DNA of 64,000 nucleotides from NCBI GenBank assembly GCA_037101405.1, contig AP017964.1:434001-498000 (forward strand), in the 5' to 3' direction. Under the pieces are notes generated by a model. The model saw nothing but the letters and a program-made list of their open reading frames with translations. It was not told the origin of the DNA and ran no database searches. The translations under genes and the position numbers were made by a program. Position 1 is the stretch's first letter, and each line of letters opens with the position of its first letter. This document shows positions 17,598-26,979 of this stretch, piece after piece. Source of the stretch: Candidatus Megaera polyxenophila. GTDB lineage: Bacteria > Pseudomonadota > Alphaproteobacteria > Rickettsiales > Rickettsiaceae.

Positions 17598-17799
17598 AAT
17601 GATTTCTTATTTGTTCTAGTTCTTTAATATACTCTTTAATTTGATTAAGAATTACTGCACTGCTATTTTTTAACTCCTGATTCTGTATTTTTAAATCTTC
17701 AATTTGCTTATCTTTCAAATTTAGTTCGAAGATAAGTTTATCCACACTGCGATTAATCTGTTTTATAAGGTATATCAGAGCTTTGTTGTCTACTTCCAT
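17566..17799 (-). CDS. Small coiled-coil protein upstream of zapA
   Basis: A 77-aa protein, nearly all heptad-patterned helix from residue 10 to 66 (K-Q-I-E-D-L-K-I-Q-N-Q-E-L-K and similar). Its position immediately upstream of zapA, with overlaps on both sides (47 bp with the RodZ-like gene, 32 bp with zapA), suggests a division-related role like ZapB or the short coiled-coil partner often paired with ZapA in alphaproteobacteria. The sequence is too simple for a firm family call. Confidence 0.62.
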   Translation of the reverse strand: MEVDNKALIYLIKQINRSVDKLIFELNLKDKQIEDLKIQNQELKNSSAVILNQIKEYIKELEQIRNHYVDSNNNSKQ

Positions 17800-18181
17800 C
17801 GTTTACATCATCTGATTGAGTTGTTATAAGTAAGTCTTCAGGTTGTACCTTTAAAAAATCATATAATGCTATCACCAAAGCCAGTAAAATAACAGAACAA
17901 ATAATTATATATTTTGTATATTTTTTAGTAACAACAGGTATCTCAGAACTGTTTAATACTTGCGTTGTCTCTAACTCATCACCCCGCTCATTCTGGGGAT
18001 TAATTCCAAGAAACTCATAATACATTTTTTTGTATCCTTCAGTATAAACTTTCCCAGGGATTATATCGTAATTCCCTTCTTCAAGAGCAAGTAAATATTG
18101 TTTGCGAATATTTAGTTTTTCTGCAACATAATCAATGCTATATCCCGCTGCTTCTCTTGCTTCTTTCAATTTAGAACTCAT
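17753..18181 (-). CDS. RodZ-like helix-turn-helix membrane protein
   Basis: A 142-aa protein with an N-terminal HTH_25 domain (residues 4-65; L-K-E-A-R-E-A-A-G-Y-S-I-D-Y-V-A-E-K-L-N then P-G-K-V-Y-T-E-G-Y-K-K). A linker and one transmembrane helix (I-I-I-C-S-V-I-L-L-A-L-V-I-A-L-Y, about 92-107) follow. This is the RodZ domain order, but the periplasmic DUF4115 domain is missing and only about 30 residues follow the helix. RodZ links MreB to the membrane. It begins 2 bp after the glutamate dehydrogenase stop. Confidence 0.75.
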   Translation of the reverse strand: MSSKLKEAREAAGYSIDYVAEKLNIRKQYLLALEEGNYDIIPGKVYTEGYKKMYYEFLGINPQNERGDELETTQVLNSSEIPVVTKKYTKYIIICSVILLALVIALYDFLKVQPEDLLITTQSDDVNDGSRQQSSDIPYKTD

Positions 18182-18183
18182 AG

Positions 18184-21100
18184 TTACCCACTAAGTTGCC
18201 TTAAGAATAATTCGAATTTTTTATTAGCTAATATAAGCATATTTAAGTTAACGGTTTCCTGGAATTTAAGTTCTGTTACAAAATTGGTAAAAATATCAGC
18301 ACTTTGATTATTGTTATTAATCCAACTTAATAAATCAACTCTATTTTGTTGTTTTTTTATTATTTCCGTAACAAAACGCCTCTGTTTATCATAAAAATCA
18401 TCTTTTAGGGATTGGATAGATAGTCTATTCCAATAAGAATCGTCTATCTGCGCATCGCATGATTTTCTAAGCCAATCAATATTCAATAACTCTCCACTTT
18501 CAAAGTATAAGTTTGCAACATCTTCGTCTTTAGAATTAGTAACTTTAGCAACATAAATAATATCAAAAGCTGATACTAACGATTCTAAAGAAGCTACAGC
18601 TTTTGCTAGACTTTCTTGAACTCCTGCTTGTTTATAAATATTGATTTTATTATAAAATTTTGTTTTAGTTTCTCCAACTAGAAGTTTTCCCATTAAGCTA
18701 GTTATCCGGTGTATTTGCTCTTTATAATCTTCTATAGTCTCTAAAATATTGATCGGAGATTTGGTATTTTTTATAAACCAGCTAATACCCCGGCGCATTA
18801 TTTTGGCAAGGTCAGTAAACATATCCACTTTTATTTCTGTAGTAATTGTCTTATCCAGGTTCTCTACTTTTTTCCATAAACCGTCTAAATCAAACAACTC
18901 GCAAATGACACTGTGGGCTCTTGCAATATCACATAAAACTCCACCTGTTTCTTTTTCGATATCAGTAATTAATGATCCCCCCAGTTGATTAACTAATTTA
19001 TTAGCTATAACAGTAATTATAATTTCTTTTTTTAAAGGATGATTTAGAATTTCGTTGCTAAACTTATCTCTCATTAAATGAGGAAAATAATTAAACAAAT
19101 ATTTCTGAAAGTATTTATCTTCTGCAATATTCGAGCACATCAGCTGCTTTTCCACTAACATTTTGCTATACGACAATAACACTGCAAGTTCTGGGCGTGT
19201 TATTTTTTCTCTTGCAATTGCTCTGCGTGAAAGTTCTGACAAAGCAGGCAAGAATTCAACTTCTCTGTTTAGTAAACCTTCTTGTTCTAGGTTACGTATT
19301 AACTGCCCAAAATTTTCAATATTTAAAACTGGTGTTCTTTGCGCAATAGTAATTGCTTGATTCTGATCATAATTATCAGTTAATACTAATTCCTCGACTT
19401 GCCCGGTCATTTGCTGTAACAAATAGTTACGTTCTTCTACAGGAAAGCTACCAGAAGAAGTAGACATATTCAAAGCAATTTTAATATTTACTTCGTGGTC
19501 AGAACAATCAACCCCGGCAGAATTATCAATAAAATCAGTATTTATATGTCCGCCACAAAGAGCATACTCAATTCTACCGAGCTGGGAAACTCCAAGATTT
19601 CCCCCCTCACAGATTACTTTAGTGCGTATATCTCTCGCATCACAGCGTAAATTATCATTGGATTTATCACCAATATCTGCATTATTTTCTGATAATGCTT
19701 TAATATAAGTGCCTATCCCACCATTCCATAATAAATCCACCTCAGCTTTTAGAATCGCCTTAATTAAATCATTAGGAGTAACAGAATTACTTTCTAAACC
19801 AAGAAGGCTTTGTATTTCCTTAGATATATCAATGATTTTTGCCGATCTCTCGAAAACCCCTCCACCTTTAGAAATTAATTCAGGATTATAATCCGACCAT
19901 TTACTACCTGGCATATTAAACAACCGTTGCCTTTCTTTATAACTTGTCTTGAAGTCTGGATTTGGATCTATAAAAATATGCATATGATTAAATGCCGCTA
20001 CCAATTTTATATATTTGGAGAGCAACATACCGTTACCGAATACATCTCCTGACATATCTCCAATACCAATTACTGTAAATGGCTCGGACTGAATATCCCT
20101 GCCCATATCATAAAAATGAGAGCGAGCTGAAATCCACGCTCCTTTAGCTGTAATACCCATCTTTTTATGATCATATCCCACTGATCCACCGGATGCAAAA
20201 GCATCCCCAAGCCAGAAATTATACTCCAGTGAAACGTGATTTGCATAATCAGAAAAAGATGCGGTTCCTTTATCAGCCGCTACTACTAAATATGGGTCGT
20301 CATGATCGTAAATTACGGTTTTTGCCGGCCGGACTATTTCACCATTAACCAAGTTATCAGTAAGGTCTAAAAGACCTCTCAAGAAATTTTGATAACATTC
20401 AACAACTTTTACCATATATTCCGCACGAGAAAAGTGTCCTTGCTCAAATTTAACAAAGAAACACCCTTTAGAGCCAACCGGTACTATAACAGCATTCTTA
20501 GCCATCTGAGCCTTCATCAAGCCCAGTACTTCTAATCTATAATCTTCTCCCCTATCTGACCACCTAATTCCCCCCCGTGCAACCTTCCCACCCCTAAGGT
20601 GGATACCTTCAAATTCATTAGAATAAATAAAAATTTCAGCATAAGGTCTTGGCAGCGGTAGGTCTGGCACTTTATGCGAATCAAATTTAAAAGAAATATA
20701 AGGTTTTACCGCATCATCTCTGGTTTGATAAAAATTAGTTCTAGTAATCGCCTTAATGATTTGATACATATTACGCAGGACTTTATCCTCCGTACTATTT
20801 GAAACTACATCAAGGTAATTTTCTAAGTCCTTACCAATAGATTTTGCAAGTTTTTTTGAATATAATTCAGGATCAAATAATGCACTAAAAAGCTTCACGA
20901 GCAATTCTGTAAATTTATAATGTTTTATTAAAGTTAGCTGAGCATATGCCTTTCCATAAGAAATACCGGTTTGATGTAAATATGTTGTTAAGGCCTTCAA
21001 TAAATAAATTTTTTGCCAATCCATACCGGAAATAACAAGTAGCTTACTTAAAGAGTTGCTTGAGAATATACCCTCGTTTATTTTCTCAAGAGCTACTTCG

Positions 21101-22974
21101 ATATTTTTCTTTAACACGCTAAATGGAATTTCTATTTCCATATGGCTTGCTAAAATAAATTCATAAATCCAACTCTGTTTAATTTGAGCTGTCTCTTTAA
21201 TTATAAAACTTTGCTCGTCAATGGCTATAAAACCTAAATTCTCAATAGCAGGCAAAGTATCAGAAAGAGTTAAAAATACCGACGGGCTGTAAATTTTCAA
21301 AATAAACTCCGAAGGTGATTTTTGTAAGAGGTTAAAAACGGTTTTGTTTAAATCTGAAGCTTTTTTCAGGTTGTTAATATCCTCAATTGTAGCACTTGCA
21401 TTAAATTTATGCTTATACTCAGGAGGAAAAGCAAATTCTAGCTGCTTATGTTTAAGCCCCCCTTCGTACTCTCCATATTTTTCGCATAATTTATCTAATA
21501 AAGAGTCGGACCAATTGGTAGTGATTTTTATCAAATCTTCCTCTAATTCCTGAGGGATAAAGTTGAGCTTCCTTTTATCTTTTACAGGAATAGTAGCAAA
21601 AAGGTGAGAAAAATCCTGAGCTAATACTGTTATATTATCAGTAATAATTTCACTATCAAACTTTTCAGACAGATAGTTGCTAATTGTATTATACACATCT
21701 GGCGTGAGACGATTCCTTGGCATAAAAATGATAATATTAATAAAGGAACCGGCCCAATCTTGCTGAATAAACAATTTTAATTTTTTGCTACGCATGCTTG
21801 AAAGCATATGAAGGCACATACAATACAAATCGGTTTCATCAATTTGGATTAAAGTATCACGAGGTAAAGATTCGATAATATTTTTTAGCTTTTTAGAATT
21901 GTAACTGTTTAAAGGAAATCCTGATTCATCAAGCACATAATTCATCTTTCCCCGCAAAATAGGTACACTTTTTATGGATTGGTAATAAACTGCCATTCCG
22001 TAAAGTCCAAAAATTATGCTACCTGATTTATATTGCCCATTTTCATCTAGATGCTTAATTAGAATATAATCTACAAGGGCATTACGATGCACCGGCGATA
22101 CTTTATTAAGTTTGCCAAGCATGGCAAGTTTATTAGAGTAATAATCCCTTTTAGAAAACTCTATTATAACCTTTAATTCCTCCTTATTATCTTGCCAAAT
22201 ATCTTTTACTCCATCTTCATGGGTTATTTGCATGGAGGAAGTATCAAATTCAACCATGCCAAGGAAAGTAAAATTATCTTTCTGTAACCAATTTAGGAAA
22301 TCAAGAGCCTCTTCAGTAGGTAATCCTCTTTCCTCATAGACATCTTTATGGCGTACTATCTCAGTAGTTACAGCAATTAACTTATTTAGCAAGCTTTGCC
22401 AAGAGTTATAGGTATAATCGACTAAATCGATAATTTCATTTATTTCTTTTTTTAAGATTTGTATGGTTTCTTCGTTAAAATTTCCAAGAGCTTTAATAAA
22501 CACTAATGATTCTCTTGAAGCTTCTTCGCCTGTCGAAACAATATCAATTAAGTTGCCGTTTTTATCTCTTTTAGAAAAAACCACAGGATGAAACGTAAAA
22601 ATAGTTTGCAGCCCCAGTCTTGATATTAAACAATTCAACGAATCAATAATAAACGGCCGATTTTCAATAATTATTAATATTGTAATGGAATTGTTGTTTT
22701 GAAATTTAACTTTTGAAATTTCAATTTTTCTTTCTTCATTTTTTCTTTGTTTAAAAAATTCAAAAGCTTCATCAGTAAAATCACCAAATAATGATATTTT
22801 ATCTTTTAATCTGTAATCAACAGGAATATAAGTTAAAAATTTCTGAGCAAATTTTCTATATAACTCACCTTTTTTCTTTGCTTTTACTAAATTAAGTATA
22901 TCAGGAGTAAAATCTTCAATTGTGCAATTAAGTTTGCTCAAAGATAGATAATTATTGTTCTCATTGTCATCCAT
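18184..22974 (-). CDS. gdhB: NAD-specific glutamate dehydrogenase, large (L_180-like) type
   Basis: A 1,596-aa enzyme that converts glutamate to 2-oxoglutarate and ammonia with NAD+, feeding host-derived glutamate into the TCA cycle. The N-terminal ~700 residues contain the ACT-like regulatory regions. The catalytic domain has GGIRWSDRGEDYRLEVLGL, the Lys-containing N-A-V-I-V-P-V-G-S-K-G, and G-I-G-D-M-S-G-D-V-F-G-N-G-M. The nucleotide-binding domain has C-E-G-G-N-L-G-V-S-Q and D-N-S-A-G-V-D-C-S-D-H-E-V-N-I-K. The full length and intact frame indicate a working gene. It heads the minus-strand group and is divergent from mnmE. Confidence 0.95.
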   Translation of the reverse strand: MDDNENNNYLSLSKLNCTIEDFTPDILNLVKAKKKGELYRKFAQKFLTYIPVDYRLKDKISLFGDFTDEAFEFFKQRKNEERKIEISKVKFQNNNSITILIIIENRPFIIDSLNCLISRLGLQTIFTFHPVVFSKRDKNGNLIDIVSTGEEASRESLVFIKALGNFNEETIQILKKEINEIIDLVDYTYNSWQSLLNKLIAVTTEIVRHKDVYEERGLPTEEALDFLNWLQKDNFTFLGMVEFDTSSMQITHEDGVKDIWQDNKEELKVIIEFSKRDYYSNKLAMLGKLNKVSPVHRNALVDYILIKHLDENGQYKSGSIIFGLYGMAVYYQSIKSVPILRGKMNYVLDESGFPLNSYNSKKLKNIIESLPRDTLIQIDETDLYCMCLHMLSSMRSKKLKLFIQQDWAGSFINIIIFMPRNRLTPDVYNTISNYLSEKFDSEIITDNITVLAQDFSHLFATIPVKDKRKLNFIPQELEEDLIKITTNWSDSLLDKLCEKYGEYEGGLKHKQLEFAFPPEYKHKFNASATIEDINNLKKASDLNKTVFNLLQKSPSEFILKIYSPSVFLTLSDTLPAIENLGFIAIDEQSFIIKETAQIKQSWIYEFILASHMEIEIPFSVLKKNIEVALEKINEGIFSSNSLSKLLVISGMDWQKIYLLKALTTYLHQTGISYGKAYAQLTLIKHYKFTELLVKLFSALFDPELYSKKLAKSIGKDLENYLDVVSNSTEDKVLRNMYQIIKAITRTNFYQTRDDAVKPYISFKFDSHKVPDLPLPRPYAEIFIYSNEFEGIHLRGGKVARGGIRWSDRGEDYRLEVLGLMKAQMAKNAVIVPVGSKGCFFVKFEQGHFSRAEYMVKVVECYQNFLRGLLDLTDNLVNGEIVRPAKTVIYDHDDPYLVVAADKGTASFSDYANHVSLEYNFWLGDAFASGGSVGYDHKKMGITAKGAWISARSHFYDMGRDIQSEPFTVIGIGDMSGDVFGNGMLLSKYIKLVAAFNHMHIFIDPNPDFKTSYKERQRLFNMPGSKWSDYNPELISKGGGVFERSAKIIDISKEIQSLLGLESNSVTPNDLIKAILKAEVDLLWNGGIGTYIKALSENNADIGDKSNDNLRCDARDIRTKVICEGGNLGVSQLGRIEYALCGGHINTDFIDNSAGVDCSDHEVNIKIALNMSTSSGSFPVEERNYLLQQMTGQVEELVLTDNYDQNQAITIAQRTPVLNIENFGQLIRNLEQEGLLNREVEFLPALSELSRRAIAREKITRPELAVLLSYSKMLVEKQLMCSNIAEDKYFQKYLFNYFPHLMRDKFSNEILNHPLKKEIIITVIANKLVNQLGGSLITDIEKETGGVLCDIARAHSVICELFDLDGLWKKVENLDKTITTEIKVDMFTDLAKIMRRGISWFIKNTKSPINILETIEDYKEQIHRITSLMGKLLVGETKTKFYNKINIYKQAGVQESLAKAVASLESLVSAFDIIYVAKVTNSKDEDVANLYFESGELLNIDWLRKSCDAQIDDSYWNRLSIQSLKDDFYDKQRRFVTEIIKKQQNRVDLLSWINNNNQSADIFTNFVTELKFQETVNLNMLILANKKFELFLRQLSG

Positions 22975-23000
22975 AGTCTACCTAATACCCTTTAAATAAC

Positions 23001-23028
23001 TTTAAAATATGCAAGTTAACGGTATAAT
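23001..23028 (+). promoter_or_regulatory. Candidate sigma70 promoter for mnmE
   Basis: A perfect -10 TATAAT at 23023-23028 with a TTTAAA -35-like hexamer (4 of 6 matches) at 23001-23006, spacer 16 bp. It is 40 bp upstream of the mnmE ATG, in the gap between divergent gdhB and mnmE. Confidence 0.42.
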
Positions 23029-23068
23029 ATAAGAAATGTAAATCTCTATCAACAATTAAGGACGGTTA

Positions 23069-24427
23069 ATGAATACAATTTTTGCTCAATGTTCAGGAAT
23101 GGGAAAAGCTGGGGTAACCGTTTATAGGATATCGGGTTCAAGTAGTGTAGCAGCACTGGAACGGCTAATTGGTGGTCAAATAACCGCATTACAGCCACGA
23201 AAAATGTATTTACGCAAAATTTTTCATCCACAAACTGGAATCCAGATAGATAAAGCCATGGTCGTTTATTTTAATGCAAATTCCAGTTTTACAGGGGAGG
23301 AATCAGCTGAAATACACGTCCACGGCAGTATAGCAGTAATAAAATTACTTAATCAGGCATTAGGTGTGATAGAGGATTTAAGGCTTGCAGAAGCCGGAGA
23401 ATTTGCCAAAAGAGCTTTTTTAAACGGTAAATTTGATTTAACGGCTGCGGAAGGTCTTGCAGATCTTATCGATGCAGAAACAGAATTACAGCATAAACAG
23501 GCCATAAGACAACTCGGCGGAGGATTAGAAGCAATATACACGAATTGGCGCAAGCAACTCCTTAAAATCATGTCTTTAATTGAAGCTTATATTGATTTTC
23601 CTGATGAAGAGATTCCTGCTCAAGTGCTGGCCAGTACCAAAGATAATATTAGTAATTTATGCCGTGAAATATCTAATCATTTAAAGGATAATAACAGAGG
23701 GGAACGCCTTCGGAACGGTTTAAAACTTACGATAGTAGGAAAACCTAATGTCGGTAAGTCAAGTTTGATGAATTTGCTGCTTAAAAGAGAAATAGCTATT
23801 GTTTCAAATATTGCCGGTACTACGAGGGACGTTATTGAAGGTCATCTTGATATAGGAGGATACCCGGTTATCCTTCAAGATACGGCTGGAATTAGAGATA
23901 ACAGCGTAGATGAAATCGAACAAATCGGCATAAAAAAATCTAGGGAAACCCTCAAGCATTCTGACATCAAAATTATCATGTATGATGTACAAGAATTCAA
24001 TGAAAAAGACATAACACCTTTTGTAGATTTCATCGATGATAATACGATAGTTGTTTTCAATAAAATAGATGAGGTATCAGCCCACGATTATAATCATTTG
24101 AGCATGTTTACGCCACACATACCTAAGCATATACTCTACATCTCAGCCAAAACTGGAAAAAATATAGACAAATTAATGGATCATATCTGCCAGATTGCGG
24201 AACAAATAGCTAGCCCCTCAGAAAATCCCCAAATTACTAGAGAACGCCACAGAACTCAGCTCTCTTATGCTTTAGAAGCTTTAAGCAATTTAAATCTTGA
24301 AAGTGACTTGGTTTTAGCAGCAGAAGATATTAGAATGACTATAAGATACCTTAGTAATATCACGGGCGTTATAACAGTGGATGAGATCTTAGGCGAAATC
24401 TTTAGCAATTTTTGCATTGGCAAATAA
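23069..24427 (+). CDS. mnmE: tRNA uridine-5-carboxymethylaminomethyl modification GTPase MnmE
   Basis: A 452-aa GTPase that works with MnmG to modify U34 of tRNAs. An N-terminal folate-binding domain (residues 1-118; motif S-S-F-T-G-E-E-S-A-E-I-H-V-H-G) is followed by a helical domain carrying an inserted G domain with G-K-P-N-V-G-K-S-S (about 225-233), G-T-T-R-D, D-T-A-G and N-K-I-D. It ends in the essential C-I-G-K motif. The length is standard. Its partner gene mnmG lies at 40,943 in the same window. Confidence 0.97.
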   Translation: MNTIFAQCSGMGKAGVTVYRISGSSSVAALERLIGGQITALQPRKMYLRKIFHPQTGIQIDKAMVVYFNANSSFTGEESAEIHVHGSIAVIKLLNQALGVIEDLRLAEAGEFAKRAFLNGKFDLTAAEGLADLIDAETELQHKQAIRQLGGGLEAIYTNWRKQLLKIMSLIEAYIDFPDEEIPAQVLASTKDNISNLCREISNHLKDNNRGERLRNGLKLTIVGKPNVGKSSLMNLLLKREIAIVSNIAGTTRDVIEGHLDIGGYPVILQDTAGIRDNSVDEIEQIGIKKSRETLKHSDIKIIMYDVQEFNEKDITPFVDFIDDNTIVVFNKIDEVSAHDYNHLSMFTPHIPKHILYISAKTGKNIDKLMDHICQIAEQIASPSENPQITRERHRTQLSYALEALSNLNLESDLVLAAEDIRMTIRYLSNITGVITVDEILGEIFSNFCIGK

Positions 24428-24626
24428 AAGTAAGGTACTTTTTAGGTAGTGTCTGATTCCATTATTTGGTTGAATAGCTTACTATAACGTCTATCTGAAG
24501 TTGTCCTTGACTTTTCCCTATAGTTTCCATAAGTTACCTACAAAAATTCCTACTAGGCAGCAGATGAACTTTTAAAATACAATTAAAATACACAAAAAAA
24601 TAATAACCTTAAATTTAATCCTATTT

Positions 24627-26171
24627 ATGATTACCAAAATTTGCAGCCTAACCTTTAGCGGCGTAGATATAACAGATGTAGATGTCCAGGTGCAGATATC
24701 GTCGGGAGTACCAAATTTTGTCATCGTTGGCTTAGCCGATAAAACTATTGCCGAATCAAAAGAAAGAGTAAGAGCTGCTCTATCATCTATTGGACTTGCC
24801 CTTCCAGCAAAAAGAATAGTAGTTAATTTGGCCCCAGCAGATCTTGTTAAAGAAGGAAGCCATTTTGATTTAGCAATTGCTGCAGCAATATTATCAGCAA
24901 TGAAAGTACTACCTAGTGAGGAAATGATAGATTATCTAGTTTTTGGTGAATTATCTTTAGACGGCTCAATTCTACCTGTAAACGGAGCCCTGCCTGCTGC
25001 TATCGGAGCAAGTAGCAAAAATAAAGGCATCATCTGTTCAAAATATAATGGATCTGAAGTTGCTTGGTCAGGTAATGAGAGAATAATAGCTGCCGATAAC
25101 TTGCTTAGCTTAATTAATCATTTTAGCGGGATACAAGTCTTAGCAAGGCCGGAAGCAGCCGTTAGTAACAAATCAGCTACTTATCCGGATTTAAAAGATA
25201 TAAAAGGCCAAAAAATAGCTAAAAGAGCACTCGAAATAGCAGCCGCAGGCGGTCATAATATGTTAATGTACGGACCACCAGGGACTGGTAAATCCATGCT
25301 TGCATCCCGATTACCTGGTATTTTGCCAAAACTCGCTCCTCAGGAAATTTTAGAAGTCAGTATGATCGCAAGCATTGCCGGTAACCTTAAAGAGGGATGC
25401 TTAACTAACGAAAGACCATTTAGAGCGCCCCATCATAATTGTTCTATACCAGCAATGGTAGGCGGTGGAATGGGCAGAAAGGTAAAACCCGGGGAGATAT
25501 CTTTAGCTCATAACGGAGTGCTGTTTTTAGACGAATTACCGGAATTTCCAGCGGGAGTAATAGAATCATTAAGGCAACCTATTGAAACAGGAGAGGTTTT
25601 AATTTCTCGATCAGGAACACAAGTAAAATATCCAGCTAGGTTTCAGTTAATTGCCGCCATGAACCCTTGCAAGTGTGGTTATTTAGGGAATCCAAGCAAG
25701 GAGTGTAATAAAGCTCCCTTGTGCGGAAGCAATTATCAAAGTAAAATTTCAGGACCTATTCTGGACCGATTTGATTTACATATTGAAGTAGGTAGTGACG
25801 AGTTTTACGATTTTGATTATACTATAAAAGCTAATTCAGAAAGTTCTGAAACTGTAGCAGCGAGAATATTTGCCGCAAGAGAATTCCAGGCAAAACGCTA
25901 CGAAGGTTATGGTATTGCGCTTAATAATAATCTAGACGGCCAGTTACTTACGGATTATGCTATGCCTGTCGATGAAGGACGGAATTTGTTAAATGAGGCA
26001 GCCCAAAAACTCAAACTTTCGATGCGGGGATATAACAGGGTTTTAAGAGTGGCTCGGACAATTGCCGATTTAGACGGTTCGGATTACGTAAAAAAAATTC
26101 ACGTGGCTGAAAGCATTAGTTACCGGAAACTGAATTTTACCAGCCCAGAGACAACTTCATTAGATAGATAA
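24627..26171 (+). CDS. comM: YifB/ComM family Mg-chelatase-like AAA+ ATPase
   Basis: A 514-aa protein. The N-terminal Lon-protease-like fold (residues 1-150; [19 protein letters not shown]) precedes a AAA+ domain with Walker [11 protein letters not shown] near 217-226, Walker [11 protein letters not shown] near 301-310, and the Cys-containing insertion N-P-C-K-C-G-Y-L-G with C-N-K-A-P-L-C. ComM helps branch migration during integration of transformed DNA in other bacteria. The 199-bp gap upstream shows no clear feature. The aldolase gene follows after 10 bp. Confidence 0.93.
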   Translation: MITKICSLTFSGVDITDVDVQVQISSGVPNFVIVGLADKTIAESKERVRAALSSIGLALPAKRIVVNLAPADLVKEGSHFDLAIAAAILSAMKVLPSEEMIDYLVFGELSLDGSILPVNGALPAAIGASSKNKGIICSKYNGSEVAWSGNERIIAADNLLSLINHFSGIQVLARPEAAVSNKSATYPDLKDIKGQKIAKRALEIAAAGGHNMLMYGPPGTGKSMLASRLPGILPKLAPQEILEVSMIASIAGNLKEGCLTNERPFRAPHHNCSIPAMVGGGMGRKVKPGEISLAHNGVLFLDELPEFPAGVIESLRQPIETGEVLISRSGTQVKYPARFQLIAAMNPCKCGYLGNPSKECNKAPLCGSNYQSKISGPILDRFDLHIEVGSDEFYDFDYTIKANSESSETVAARIFAAREFQAKRYEGYGIALNNNLDGQLLTDYAMPVDEGRNLLNEAAQKLKLSMRGYNRVLRVARTIADLDGSDYVKKIHVAESISYRKLNFTSPETTSLDR

Positions 26172-26181
26172 TTTTAGCATT

Positions 26182-26877
26182 ATGTCAATTAAAAAGAACT
26201 TAGCTTACGCTTACCAGATTTTAGCAAAATTGGGTATGGATGATCATACCTATACTCATCTCTCAGCAAGACCTCACGGTGCAAATTATTATTATATCAA
26301 TCCTTTTGGTTTAAGGTTCGAAGAGGTTACAGAAAATAACCTTTTAAAGGTGAGTTTTGATGGTGAAATTATCGAGGGAGAAGAATTTCAATACAATAAA
26401 ACCGGTTATGTTATTCACGGAAATATTTACAAAGAAAGAGCTGATCTTGAAGCCATATTTCATTTACATACAGTGGCCTCTGTTGCGGTATCTTGCATGA
26501 AAAACGGTTTAATGCCACTTAGTCAATGGGCGTTGCACTTTTACGATCAGATTAATTATCATGAGTACAATTCTCTTGCCTTAGATAACAACTCTCATGG
26601 GGTTAATCTAGTTGATGATTTAGCAGATAAAAAAATCATGCTCCTTAGAAATCACGGAATGATCACTTGCGGCACTACTATTCATGAGGCAATGTTTTAT
26701 TGTTATCATCTGGAACTTGCCTGCAAAACCCAAATAGCTGCTCTATCATCTGGTGTAGAATTAATAATTCCGGATAAAAAAATTTGCCAGCAAGCTAATT
26801 ATGATCTGCTGAATTTCGAAAAGGATTTAGGCTTCAGAGACTGGCAAGCATGGATAAGATGGATCAGAAAGGGCTAA
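26182..26877 (+). CDS. Class II aldolase/adducin-family protein
   Basis: A 231-aa protein. Metal-binding histidines are visible in H-L-H-T (residues 94-97), and the R-N-H-G motif lies near 155-158. An early T-H-L-S-A-R motif (residues 24-29) is typical of the adducin-like subgroup. Members include fuculose-phosphate aldolases, but this subgroup in alphaproteobacteria has no firm substrate. It probably shares a transcript with comM. Confidence 0.85.
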   Translation: MSIKKNLAYAYQILAKLGMDDHTYTHLSARPHGANYYYINPFGLRFEEVTENNLLKVSFDGEIIEGEEFQYNKTGYVIHGNIYKERADLEAIFHLHTVASVAVSCMKNGLMPLSQWALHFYDQINYHEYNSLALDNNSHGVNLVDDLADKKIMLLRNHGMITCGTTIHEAMFYCYHLELACKTQIAALSSGVELIIPDKKICQQANYDLLNFEKDLGFRDWQAWIRWIRKG

Positions 26878-26979
26878 TTCATCGCAACAATAGCATTCTT
26901 CACTTTTTTATTATTTTATTCCTATCGTTTTAATGGTATCATTTGCATTTGTATAAATTTAAGCTTCTATCCCACCCAA

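Noticed and set aside
24428..24626. Possible repeat shared between the mnmE-comM gap and the 35,540 region (TAGCTTA-type core near 24476 and 35575)
   Set aside because: The similarity is only a few short AT-rich words with no consistent alignment, so I do not call it a palindromic repeat family.
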